A stretch of 64,000 nt of DNA, taken from Pseudonocardia thermophila. Its GTDB lineage: Bacteria; Actinomycetota; Actinomycetes; Mycobacteriales; Pseudonocardiaceae. The first letter of the stretch is position 1. The number at the start of each line of letters is the position of its first letter. Position numbers and translations under genes: made by a program. The stretch is taken from assembly GCF_900142365.1 (NCBI RefSeq), contig NZ_FRAP01000023.1, positions 1 to 64,000 of the forward strand, read 5' to 3'. The notes beneath the pieces are model-generated. The model saw nothing but the letters and a program-made list of their open reading frames with translations. It ran no database searches and was not told the DNA's origin. Of this stretch, positions 49,636-58,001 are shown piece by piece.

Positions 49636-51459
49636 CTACCGCTCCGCCGCCTCGAGGAACCGCGCCGCCACCTCCACGGCCGGCGCCGAGCTCCCCGCGT
49701 CCACGACCAGCACCGCGAAGGCGACGTCGCCCCGGTAGCCCGCGAACCATCCGTGCGCCCCGCGCCGCCCCTGCTGCTCGAACTCGGCGGTGCCGGTCTT
49801 GCCGTACACCTCCCCCGAGCCGGCCAGCCGAGTGGCCGTCCCCTCCGTGACGACGGCCCGCATCAGCGCGCGCACCTGGTCGAGCACCGCGGGATCGGGC
49901 TCGGTGGCGGGCACGGAGACGAGCGTGGGCCGGCCGCGGATCAGCTGCGGCACCACCGGGGCGCCGTGCGCGACGGTCGCCGCGACCAGCGCCATCCCGA
50001 ACGGGCTGGCGAGGACCCGGCCCTGGCCGAACCCGTTCTCGGCGCGCAGGACCTCGTCTGCGGTGGCGGGCACCGAGCCGGTCACGGTGACGATGCCGGG
50101 GATCGTGTAGTCGGCGCCGAGCCCGAGCGTTCGCGCCGCGGTGGGCAGCGCGTCCGCCCCCAGCTCCGCGCCCAGCTGGGCGAACGTGGTGTTGCACGAG
50201 CGGGCGAACGCGGTGCGCAGCGACACCGTGCCCAGGTCGAAGCGGTCGTCGTTGGGCACGGCCCGCCCGCCGATCACGGTCTGCTCCGGGCACGGGACGG
50301 GCGAGTCCGCGGTGAGCCCCCGCGCGCCGACGGCAGCCGCCGCGGTCGCGATCTTGAACGTGGAACCGGGCGGGTAGCGGCCGGTGAGCGCCAGCGCACC
50401 CGCGAGGTCGGCCGCCCCGTTCTGGGCGACGGCGAGCACGTCCCCCGTCGACGCCGAGACGGCCACGAGCATCGCCTGCTGCGGCAGCGGCTCGACGGCG
50501 TCCTCCGCCGCCGCCTGCAGCGTGCGGTCGAGCCCGGTGGAGACCGCGGTTCCGGGCTTGGGTGGCTGCTCGACCAGCGTTTTCACGGTCGTGCCGGCCT
50601 CGTCTACGACGCGCACCGCCCACCCGGGCACCCCCTCGAGCTGTGCGGCCATCTCCGTGCGCACTCCGGGCAGCACCTGCTGACCGAACGCCGGTGCCGG
50701 GCCGAGCAGCCGGTCGGAGCTGGTGAACCGCACCCCCGGCAGATCGTGGATAGCGCTCTTGACCCGCTCGTAGTCCGGCCGGCGCAGCACGGCGACGGGG
50801 TACGCCTGCCCGTCCGGGGTGCGCGCCGCGCCCTGGGTGATCGATTCCTGGGTGATCCGGTCGTCGATGGTCCGCAGTGCGGCGGCGAGCGCGCCGGTGA
50901 CGGCGGGCAGGTTCCCGGTGGCCGTGCGGTCGAGCAGCACGGTCACCACGGGCGTGGCGGTGAGCAGCGGCGCCCCTTCCCGGTCGAGCACCGGCCCGGG
51001 CTCGGCGGGTGTCGTCGAGAACGCGAGCCGCTGGCGCGCGCCGAGATCGGGGTGCACCACGGACGGTGCCCAGCGCACCAGCCATCCGTGCTCGGTGTCC
51101 GGTGCGGCCACGAGATCGATCGAGCCGAGGTACTGCCAGGTGCGGTCGGGGCCCAGCGTCCAGGTCACGTCGATCGACGCGGTGGCGCGACCGGTCGCCT
51201 CGCGCACCTGCCCGACGGTGACGGAGAGCCCGGTCGGCGCCAGGGCCTCGCGGGTGCGGCGCAGCACCGCGGCCGCGGCGGACGGGTCGTCGGTGAGCGC
51301 GGCGGCCGCCTGGTCGTCGCCCGCCGTCCACGCCCGCGCGAACTCCTCCGCGGCGTCGCCCGCCTTGCTGCCCAGCAGGCCGCAGCCGGCTGCGGTGGCC
51401 AGCACGAGGAGGGCGGAGAGCAGGAGAGCGAGCAGGGCGGTGGACGTCCGGGCGCGCAT
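49636..51459 (-). CDS. lipoprotein class B penicillin-binding protein
   Basis: A 607-residue transpeptidase that crosslinks peptidoglycan outside the membrane. A lipoprotein signal (LLVLATAAGC, Cys about 26) anchors it. An NTF2-like/MecR1-type N-terminal domain (about 35-150) and a PBP dimerisation region precede the catalytic domain: STFK (Ser about 365), SCN (about 418) and KTG (about 553). The domain order matches the mycobacterial lipoprotein PBP and PBP2a-like proteins. It lies in the same syntenic stretch as map and the ispG block. It starts at ATG 51459. Confidence 0.93.
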   Translation of the reverse strand: MRARTSTALLALLLSALLVLATAAGCGLLGSKAGDAAEEFARAWTAGDDQAAAALTDDPSAAAAVLRRTREALAPTGLSVTVGQVREATGRATASIDVTWTLGPDRTWQYLGSIDLVAAPDTEHGWLVRWAPSVVHPDLGARQRLAFSTTPAEPGPVLDREGAPLLTATPVVTVLLDRTATGNLPAVTGALAAALRTIDDRITQESITQGAARTPDGQAYPVAVLRRPDYERVKSAIHDLPGVRFTSSDRLLGPAPAFGQQVLPGVRTEMAAQLEGVPGWAVRVVDEAGTTVKTLVEQPPKPGTAVSTGLDRTLQAAAEDAVEPLPQQAMLVAVSASTGDVLAVAQNGAADLAGALALTGRYPPGSTFKIATAAAAVGARGLTADSPVPCPEQTVIGGRAVPNDDRFDLGTVSLRTAFARSCNTTFAQLGAELGADALPTAARTLGLGADYTIPGIVTVTGSVPATADEVLRAENGFGQGRVLASPFGMALVAATVAHGAPVVPQLIRGRPTLVSVPATEPDPAVLDQVRALMRAVVTEGTATRLAGSGEVYGKTGTAEFEQQGRRGAHGWFAGYRGDVAFAVLVVDAGSSAPAVEVAARFLEAAER

Positions 51460-51514
51460 CGGGGCGAGTATGCCGAGCGGTGCGCTCCCCCGGCAGGCCG
51501 CCACGCCGCCGGGT

Positions 51515-52264
51515 TCAGCCGCGCCGGCGGGATTCCACCAGGGCGGCGACGCCGTCGAGGATCCGCTCCAGCCCGAAGGTGAGCGTGTCGTAGGTGCCGT
51601 CCCACACGCCGGCCTCACCCAGCCGGTCCATGATCGGCATCCGGCCCGGCGGCAGCGCGGCGGACAGGACCTCGGTGTGCACCTTCCACCACTCGTCGTC
51701 GCTCACCCCGGTGCGCCGCGCGGCCTCCCGCTCCTCGACGGTGGTGCGCGCCAGCCCCGTCACGAACGAGCTGACGGTGATGACGACGCCGATCATCTCG
51801 TGCTCGTCGAGCCCGATGCCGTCCAGGTAGCGCAGCGTGAGCTCGGTGGACTGCATGGCGTTGGGCCCGAGCATCGGCCGGCCCTGCGGGATGTCCAGCA
51901 GCCACGGGTGGCGCAGGAACGTCGCCCACTGCAGCCGCGCGGCGTGCTCCATCTTCGCCCGCCAGTCGCCCTCCGCGGCCTCGAGCGCCGGGAGGTCCTC
52001 GGCGTAGACCGCGTCGACCATCAGGTCCATCAGCTCGGCCTTGCCCGGCACGTACCGGTAGAGCGACATCGCCCCGGCCCCGAGCTCACTCGCGACCCGG
52101 CGCATCGACACCGCGGCCAGGCCCTCCGCGTCGGCCACACCGATCGCGGCACGCACGATCCGCTCCAGGGACAGGCTCTGCCGCGGCCCGCGGGCGGGCT
52201 CGGGCACGCCGTGCCAGAGCAGCGTGAGGGTCCGCCGCAGGCCGGCACCGGACTCGGAGGTCAT
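51515..52264 (-). CDS. TetR family repressor of the adjacent ABC exporter
   Basis: A 249-residue TetR/AcrR-type regulator. The DNA-binding domain (about 28-75) has RIVRAAIGVADAEGLAAVSMRRVASELGAGAMSLYRYVPGKAELMDL. The large C-terminal domain resembles TetR_C proteins that bind hydrophobic drugs. A perfect palindromic operator lies in front of the ABC exporter 430 bases away, and a near-identical half-site (ACACCGTATTCAG, 52269-52281) sits just upstream of this gene's start. Autoregulation and control of drug efflux are inferred. Confidence 0.88.
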   Translation of the reverse strand: MTSESGAGLRRTLTLLWHGVPEPARGPRQSLSLERIVRAAIGVADAEGLAAVSMRRVASELGAGAMSLYRYVPGKAELMDLMVDAVYAEDLPALEAAEGDWRAKMEHAARLQWATFLRHPWLLDIPQGRPMLGPNAMQSTELTLRYLDGIGLDEHEMIGVVITVSSFVTGLARTTVEEREAARRTGVSDDEWWKVHTEVLSAALPPGRMPIMDRLGEAGVWDGTYDTLTFGLERILDGVAALVESRRRG

Positions 52265-52277
52265 GGCGACACCGTAT

Positions 52278-52595
52278 TCAGGGTCGCACCCGCACCACGA
52301 CCTCGCCGTCGGTCACCCGCTCGACGGTGATGCGCAGCCCGCCCGCCTCGGTCTCGACACCGACGGGCAGGGCGATCTGCTGGCCGGCGATCTCCAGGCG
52401 GGCCGTGCCGGTGCGCACCTCCACCAGCCGGGCCTCGACGCCGAGCAGCGACACCGACACGGTGCCGCCGCGCGGGAAGGTCACCGTGCAGCCGCCCGGC
52501 CCGCACTCGGTGCGCGTGCCCTGCCCGCCGCAGCCCGCGACCACGAGGACCGCCAGCAGAACGGACATCAAGGACGTAACGGCGCGGTGCTTCAC
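52278..52595 (-). CDS. small lipoprotein between TetR and ABC exporter genes
   Basis: A 105-residue lipoprotein with signal AVTSLMSVLLAVLVVAGC (Cys about 22), a short Gly-rich N-terminal region, an ECGPGGC motif and a compact beta-rich domain (VTFPRGGTVSVSLLGVEARLVEVRTGTARLEIAG). The family was not recognised. Starting at GTG 52595, it is preceded by TAGGCT 8 bases upstream, suggesting a leaderless message. It is divergent from the exporter and shares its operator region. Confidence 0.72.
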   Translation of the reverse strand: MKHRAVTSLMSVLLAVLVVAGCGGQGTRTECGPGGCTVTFPRGGTVSVSLLGVEARLVEVRTGTARLEIAGQQIALPVGVETEAGGLRITVERVTDGEVVVRVRP

Positions 52596-52648
52596 GGGGC
52601 CCGAGCCTACGGAGGCGCGGGCGCCGCTCGACGTCGACCACAAAACAA

Positions 52649-52679
52649 AGTACGGTGTACGCATGTCGTACACCGTACT
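52649..52679. promoter_or_regulatory. perfect TetR-type operator palindrome
   Basis: 12-bp perfect arms AGTACGGTGTAC (52649-52660) and GTACACCGTACT (52668-52679) are separated by 7 bases. The right arm ends 5 bases before the GGAGG of the ABC ATPase. The local sequence is AT-richer than its surroundings. Its size and symmetry fit a TetR dimer (or two dimers) repressing the exporter. Confidence 0.85.
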
Positions 52680-52694
52680 CAGTTTGGAGGTCCT

Positions 52695-53726
52695 GTGACC
52701 ACCGCCGTGCAGGCCGTCGGGCTCGGCCACTCGTTCGGCGACAAGACCGTCCTCGACGGGCTCGACCTGGCGGTCCCCGCGGGCACCGTCTGCGCGCTGC
52801 TCGGTCCCAACGGCGCCGGCAAGACCACCACCGTCCGCATCCTCACCACGCTGCTGCGTCCGCGGCGCGGCCGCGCCACCGTGGCCGGTGTCGACGTGGT
52901 CGCCGACCCGGCCGGGGTCCGTCGCCACATCGGGCTCACGGGGCAGGCCACCACCGTCGACGACGTGCTCACCGGCCGGGAGAACCTCGTGATGTGGGGC
53001 AGGCTGTTCCACCTCGATCGGCGCACCGCCCGCCGCCGCGCTGACGAGCTGCTCGAGCGCTTCGGCCTGACCGAAGCCGCCGACCGGCGCGTGAAGGACT
53101 ACTCCGGCGGCATGCGCCGGCGCCTGGACATCGCCAGCAGCCTGGTGCTGGCGCCGCGCGTGTTCTTCCTCGACGAGCCCACCACCGGGCTCGATCCGCG
53201 CAACCGCGGCGAGGTGTGGGCGGCGCTGCGCGGGCTCGTCGCCGACGGCACCACCGTCCTCATGACCACCCAGTACCTCGACGAGGCCGACCAGGTCGCC
53301 GACCAGGTCGTCGTCCTCGACGAGGGCCGCAAGGTCGCCGAGGGCACCCCAGCCGGACTCAAGTCGCTGCTCGGCGGCGACCGGCTGTCCGTGCAGGTGC
53401 GGGAGGCGGCTGAGCTGCCGGCCGTGGCGGACCTGCTCGCCCGGGTGACCGGCGCCGAACCGGAGCACGACCGGGCGCAGCTGCGGGTCGGTGCGCCCGT
53501 GCGGGACCGCGTCGCCGCGCTCACCGCCGTCGTGCGCGCCCTCGACGACGCGATGCTCGCCGTCGACGACATCTCGATCCGCCGGCCCACCCTCGACGAG
53601 GTGTTCCTGCACCTCACCGGCCGGCGCACCACCGAGGCAGAGACCACACCGGCAGAGACCACACAGGCAGAGACCACCGGCCGGACGACTGGCGAGAACC
53701 CGACCGCAGAGGAGGTGCCCGCATGA
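52695..53726 (+). CDS. DrrA-type ABC transporter ATPase
   Basis: A 343-residue ATPase of the daunorubicin-resistance (DrrA) group. Walker A GPNGAGKTT is at 37-45, signature YSGGM at 136-140 and Walker B FLDEP at 158-162. The DrrA-type C-terminal domain includes RRPTLDEVFLHLTG. The last 25 residues are Thr/Glu-rich and encoded by three 15-bp repeats (53637-53681, AETTP/AETTQ/AETTG). GTG 52695 has GGAGG 4 bases upstream. It overlaps the permease start (ATGA) and sits under the palindromic operator. Confidence 0.95.
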   Translation: MTTAVQAVGLGHSFGDKTVLDGLDLAVPAGTVCALLGPNGAGKTTTVRILTTLLRPRRGRATVAGVDVVADPAGVRRHIGLTGQATTVDDVLTGRENLVMWGRLFHLDRRTARRRADELLERFGLTEAADRRVKDYSGGMRRRLDIASSLVLAPRVFFLDEPTTGLDPRNRGEVWAALRGLVADGTTVLMTTQYLDEADQVADQVVVLDEGRKVAEGTPAGLKSLLGGDRLSVQVREAAELPAVADLLARVTGAEPEHDRAQLRVGAPVRDRVAALTAVVRALDDAMLAVDDISIRRPTLDEVFLHLTGRRTTEAETTPAETTQAETTGRTTGENPTAEEVPA

Positions 53727-54547
53727 CCACCCTCGTCGCACCCGCGCCGGGATCGGCCCTGCGCTGGCTCGCGGCCGACTCCTGGACCATCGCCAAGCGC
53801 GATCTCGTGCACTGGGTCCGCAACCCGACCGCGATCGTCTTCGGGGTCACGTTCCCGGTGATGTTCGTGCTGCTGTTCGGCTACGTGTTCGGCAGCGCGA
53901 TCTCGGTGCCCGGAGGCGGCGACTACCGGGAGTTCCTCATGCCGGGCATGTTCGCCCAGGCGATGATCAGCGGCGCGGCCTCCACCGTCGCGATCGTGTC
54001 GACCGACCGGGCCCGCGGGGTCACCGACCGGTTCCGCTCGATGCCCGTCTCCCGGGGCGCCGCGCTGGTCGGGCGCAGCATCGCCGACCTGTGCAACTCG
54101 GCGCTGGAGCTGACGGTGCTCGTCGTCTGCGGGCTGCTCGTCGGGTGGGTCACCCGCACCGGCCCGTTGGCGGTGCTGGCCGGGATCGGTGTGCTGTTCC
54201 TGATGCGGTTCGCGATGATCTGGGTCGGCATCTTCCTCGGGCTGATCGTGAGCCCGGAGGCGGCCGGGATGGCGTGGGCGCCGATCTTCCCGCTGTCGAT
54301 GGTGGCCAACACGTTCGTCTCGCCGGAGCAGATGCCCGCCTGGCTGGGCACGATCGCCGAGTGGAACCCGGTGTCGGCGACCGCCGGTGCCGCCCGGATC
54401 CTGTTCGGCAACGCGGGCGCGGTCACCGCCGGGACCGCGAGCTGGCCGGCGCAGAACGCGCTGGTCCTCGCCGTCCTGTGGCCACTGCTGATCGTGGCGG
54501 TCTTCCTGCCGCTGGCAGTGCGCCGCTACGCCCGCGCGGCGCGTTAG
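53723..54547 (+). CDS. DrrB-type ABC-2 permease
   Basis: A 274-residue membrane protein with six predicted transmembrane helices, forming the exporter with the ATPase just upstream. Features are RDLVHWVRNPTAIVFGV before the first helix, FLMPGMFAQAMI, the cytoplasmic RGVTDRFRSMPVSRGAALVGR and FVSPEQMPAWLGTIAEWNPV, all typical of DrrB-like ABC-2 permeases. The substrate is probably a hydrophobic drug or lipid-like molecule; which one cannot be told. Confidence 0.93.
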   Translation: MTTLVAPAPGSALRWLAADSWTIAKRDLVHWVRNPTAIVFGVTFPVMFVLLFGYVFGSAISVPGGGDYREFLMPGMFAQAMISGAASTVAIVSTDRARGVTDRFRSMPVSRGAALVGRSIADLCNSALELTVLVVCGLLVGWVTRTGPLAVLAGIGVLFLMRFAMIWVGIFLGLIVSPEAAGMAWAPIFPLSMVANTFVSPEQMPAWLGTIAEWNPVSATAGAARILFGNAGAVTAGTASWPAQNALVLAVLWPLLIVAVFLPLAVRRYARAAR

Positions 54548-54555
54548 AACGGGTG

Positions 54556-55389
54556 TCAGAACAGGATCGTCGCGAAGCTGCCGACCTGAGTGAACCCGAT
54601 CTTGCGGTACACGGCGCGGGCGGTGTGGTTGAAGCTGTTGACGTAGAGGCTCGCGATCCGCCCGAGCGCGGCGAGCCGGTCGGCGACCGCGGCCGTGCCC
54701 GCCACGCCCAGCCCGCGGCCGCGGTAGGCCGGGTGCACCCACACGCCTTGGATCTGCCCGACCCGGGCGGACAAGGCACCGATCTCGGCCTTGAACACCA
54801 CCTGGCCGTGTTCGAACCGGGCGAACGCCCGCCCCGACGCCACCAGCTCGGCGACCCGTGCGCGGTAGCCGGCCCCGCCGTCGCCCGCGCACGGGTCGAT
54901 GCCCACCTCCTCGGTGAACATCGCGATCGCGGCGGGCAGGTAGGCGTCGAGCTCCTCGGGCCGCACCTCGCGCACGAGCGGATCGGGGGTCACCGCGGGC
55001 GGCCCGGCCAACACCATCAGCGGCTGGTCGTCGCGGATCTCGCGGGCAGGTGCCCAGTACGCCGCCAGCTCCTCCCACAGCGGCAGCACCAGCTCCTGCC
55101 GGCCCACCACCGACGAGCAGGTCCGGCCGTGCCGGCGGGCGCGATCGGCGAACAGCCGCATGACGTGGCGGTCGCCGCGCAGCGGGACCAGGTTCGCCCC
55201 GGAGAAGCACAACCCGTCGAAGCGGGAACCGACCCCCCACAGCTCGCCGCCCAGACGCCAGGGATCCAGACCGGCCACCTCGACGCGCGCCGCGACCATG
55301 CAGGTGGCCACCGGATCGTCGTCCAGGACCGCGCGGACCCCTACTCGGTCGCGATCATCGAGGAGCCGCGCACCGGCGACACGTAGCAC
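54556..55389 (-). CDS. GNAT acetyltransferase with N-terminal DUF4081
   Basis: A 277-residue protein. Residues about 1-120 form a DUF4081 domain (VLDDDPVATCMVAARVE, LCFSGANLVPL); the C-terminal half is a GNAT domain with the acetyl-CoA loop RGRGLG and FNHTARAVYRKIGF. It is encoded just downstream of ispG as in mycobacteria. The start is unsure: GTG 55389 fits family length but AGGAGG abuts it directly; GTG 55497 would add 36 Pro-rich residues. The substrate is unknown. Confidence 0.83.
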   Translation of the reverse strand: MLRVAGARLLDDRDRVGVRAVLDDDPVATCMVAARVEVAGLDPWRLGGELWGVGSRFDGLCFSGANLVPLRGDRHVMRLFADRARRHGRTCSSVVGRQELVLPLWEELAAYWAPAREIRDDQPLMVLAGPPAVTPDPLVREVRPEELDAYLPAAIAMFTEEVGIDPCAGDGGAGYRARVAELVASGRAFARFEHGQVVFKAEIGALSARVGQIQGVWVHPAYRGRGLGVAGTAAVADRLAALGRIASLYVNSFNHTARAVYRKIGFTQVGSFATILF

Positions 55390-55501
55390 CCTCCTACGGT
55401 GCCACAACGACCGCCGAGGCGGTACGACGGGATCGCCGGACGGTACCGACCGGCCGGGTGCGGGTTCGGGCGAGGCGGGGGCCGGGGGCTTCAGCACCGG
55501 T

Positions 55502-56644
55502 TCACCCGACGGTGACCTGAGGAGTGCCCTCTCCCCCGACCGAGCCGGCGATCTTCATGGCCTCCTCGATGAGGGTCTCCACGATGGCGTGCTCCGGGAC
55601 GGTCTTGATGACCTCGCCCCGGACGAAGATCTGGCCCTTGCCGTTGCCGGAGGCGACGCCCAGATCGGCCTCGCGCGCCTCGCCGGGACCGTTCACCACG
55701 CAGCCCATGACGGCGACGCGCAGCGGCACCTCCAGGCCGGTGAGCCCCGCGGTGACCTCATCGGCGAGCTTGTAGACGTCGACCTGGGCGCGGCCGCAGG
55801 ACGGGCAGGAGACGATCTCCAGCTTGCGCGGGCGCAGGTTCAGCGACTGCAGGATCTGCGAGCCGACCCGGATCTCCTCGACCGGCGGAGCCGACAGCGA
55901 GACCCGGATGGTGTCGCCGATGCCCTGGCGCAGCAGCGCCCCGAACGCGACCGCGGACTTGATGGTGCCCTGGAACGCCGGACCGGCCTCGGTGACACCG
56001 AGGTGCAGCGGGTAGTCGCACTGCTCGGCGAGGAGCTCGTAGGCCCGGATCATGACGACCGGGTCGTGGTGCTTGACCGAGATCTTGATGTCGTGGAAAT
56101 CGTGCTCGGCGAACAGGCTGGCCTCCCACAGCGCCGACTCGGCCAGCGCCTCCGGGGTGGCCTTGCCGTACTTGGCCAGCAGGCGCTTGTCCAGCGAGCC
56201 CGCGTTGACGCCGATGCGGATCGGGGTGCCGTGGTCCTTGGCCGCGGCCGCGATCTGCTTGACCTGGTCGTCGAACTTGCGGATGTTGCCCGGGTTCACC
56301 CGCACACCGGCGCAGCCGGCCTCGATGGCGGCGAACACGTACTTGGGCTGGAAGTGGATGTCGGCGATGACCGGGATCTGCGACTTCGCCGCGATCGCCG
56401 GCAGCGCGTCGGCGTCGTCCTGGCTCGGGCACGCCACACGCACGATGTCGCAGCCCGCCGCGGTCAGCTCGGCGATCTGCTGCAGCGTCGCGTTGACGTC
56501 GGCGGTGACCGTGGTGGTCATCGACTGCACCGAGATGGGGTGCTCGGAGCCGACCCCGACGGACCCGACCTGCAGCTGGCGGGTGGGCCGGCGCGGGGCC
56601 AGTGCCGGCGCGGGCGGGGTGGGCATGCCCAGGGAGACGCTCAC
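55502..56644 (-). CDS. ispG: 4-hydroxy-3-methylbut-2-enyl-diphosphate synthase (flavodoxin)
   Basis: IspG (GcpE) converts MEcPP to HMBPP in the MEP isoprenoid pathway using a [4Fe-4S] cluster. The 380-residue actinobacterial-type protein has PISVQSMTTT, RVNPGNIRKFDDQVKQI, GVNAGSLDKRLL and the cluster cysteines in SCPSCGRAQVD and MGCVVNGPGEA. The start is GTG. It lies 58 bases downstream of the site-2 protease gene and close to dxr, another MEP enzyme. Confidence 0.97.
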   Translation of the reverse strand: MSVSLGMPTPPAPALAPRRPTRQLQVGSVGVGSEHPISVQSMTTTVTADVNATLQQIAELTAAGCDIVRVACPSQDDADALPAIAAKSQIPVIADIHFQPKYVFAAIEAGCAGVRVNPGNIRKFDDQVKQIAAAAKDHGTPIRIGVNAGSLDKRLLAKYGKATPEALAESALWEASLFAEHDFHDIKISVKHHDPVVMIRAYELLAEQCDYPLHLGVTEAGPAFQGTIKSAVAFGALLRQGIGDTIRVSLSAPPVEEIRVGSQILQSLNLRPRKLEIVSCPSCGRAQVDVYKLADEVTAGLTGLEVPLRVAVMGCVVNGPGEAREADLGVASGNGKGQIFVRGEVIKTVPEHAIVETLIEEAMKIAGSVGGEGTPQVTVG

Positions 56645-56702
56645 GGGGCCCAGTATCCCCCTGCCCCGGCGCGGACGTCGCCGAGCGTGCCCGGGAGCAC
56701 TG

Positions 56703-58001
56703 CTACTGCTGGACGAGCGTGACCGGGTTGATGATGTCGGCCACGAACAGCAGCCCGCTCCACGCCACGAAGATCAGCGCCACCACGTACGAGACGGGCA
56801 TCAGCTTGGCCACGTCGACCGGGCCGGGATCGGGCTTGCCGCGCAGCTTCGCGATCCGCCGCCGGGCGGCCTCCCACAGCGCCGGGAAGATCTGGCCGCC
56901 GTCCAGCGGCGGGATCGGCAGCAGGTTGAACAGGAACAGCGAGATGTTCACCAGCGCCAGCAGCCGCAGGAAGATCGAGATCTCGGCCTTGACGGGCAGG
57001 TCCATGTCGAGGATCTCCCCGCCCAGCCGGGACGCGCCGACCACACCGACCGGGCCCTCGCGGTCGCGCTCCTCGCCGAGGAACACCGCGCCGAACAGGC
57101 CGGGCACCCGCTGCGGCAGCCCCACGATCGCCTCGCCGGTGCGGGCGAGGACCCCGCCGATCTCGTCGACGACCGCGCCGAAGCTCTGCGGCTCGTAGAA
57201 CGTCACCGGGGACAGACCGAGGAAGCTGCCCTCGACGATCTTCTCCGGGTCGTCCAGGTCGGGCAGCTCGGTGGTGATGAGCGTGGGCCGCAGCTCGATC
57301 TGCCGCCCGTCGCGCTCGACGACGACCGACACCTCACCGCTGGCCGTGCGGATGTCCCGCTGCAGCTGCGACCACTCGTCCGGCGCGTAGGTGCGGCCCT
57401 GGAAGGCCACGATCCGGTCGCCCGCCTGGAACCCGGCGGCCGCCGCCGGGGTGAGCGGGGCGTCAGGCGGGCACTCCGACGTGGTCGCCGTCGCCGGCAC
57501 GACGCACTTGGAGACCGCGCTGACCGTGGTGCTGGTGCCGGTCGGCAGCCCGATCACCATCAGCGAGAACGTGAAGATCGCGACGGCCAGCACAAGGTTC
57601 ATGAACGGGCCGGCGAACATCACGACCACCCGCTTCCACGGCGCCCGCGTCCAGAACTGCCGGTCGGCATCCTCCGGACGGACCTCGGCCGCCGACTGGC
57701 TGCGCACGTCGTCGATCAGGCTCTGGAACGGGCCGGTGCGCTTGGTCCGCCCGAGCACGCCCTCGCCCTTCGCGGGCGGGATCATCCCGATCATGCGGAT
57801 GTAGCCGCCGAGCGGGACGAGCTTGATGCCGTACTCCGTCTCGCCGCGGCGGACCGACCAGATCGTGCGCCCGAACCCGACGAAGAACTCCGGCACCTTG
57901 ATGCCGAACTTCTTCGCGGCCACGAGGTGGCCCAGCTCGTGCCAGGCGACCGAGAGGAGGATGCCCACGAAGAACAGGACGATCCCGAGCACGGTCATCA
58001 T
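56703..58001 (-). CDS. rip1: site-2 intramembrane metalloprotease (Rip1/RseP-like, M50)
   Basis: A 432-residue membrane zinc protease that cuts transmembrane anti-sigma factors. The first helix carries the HELGH zinc motif (about 21-25) and the last helices LPIPPLDGGQ with the third ligand. A PDZ domain (AAGFQAGDRIVAFQGRTY) lies between. ATG 58001 has GGAG at 7 bases. It overlaps the dxr stop, the ispG-rip1-dxr order of mycobacteria. Regulated signalling is inferred from the family. Confidence 0.95.
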   Translation of the reverse strand: MMTVLGIVLFFVGILLSVAWHELGHLVAAKKFGIKVPEFFVGFGRTIWSVRRGETEYGIKLVPLGGYIRMIGMIPPAKGEGVLGRTKRTGPFQSLIDDVRSQSAAEVRPEDADRQFWTRAPWKRVVVMFAGPFMNLVLAVAIFTFSLMVIGLPTGTSTTVSAVSKCVVPATATTSECPPDAPLTPAAAAGFQAGDRIVAFQGRTYAPDEWSQLQRDIRTASGEVSVVVERDGRQIELRPTLITTELPDLDDPEKIVEGSFLGLSPVTFYEPQSFGAVVDEIGGVLARTGEAIVGLPQRVPGLFGAVFLGEERDREGPVGVVGASRLGGEILDMDLPVKAEISIFLRLLALVNISLFLFNLLPIPPLDGGQIFPALWEAARRRIAKLRGKPDPGPVDVAKLMPVSYVVALIFVAWSGLLFVADIINPVTLVQQ

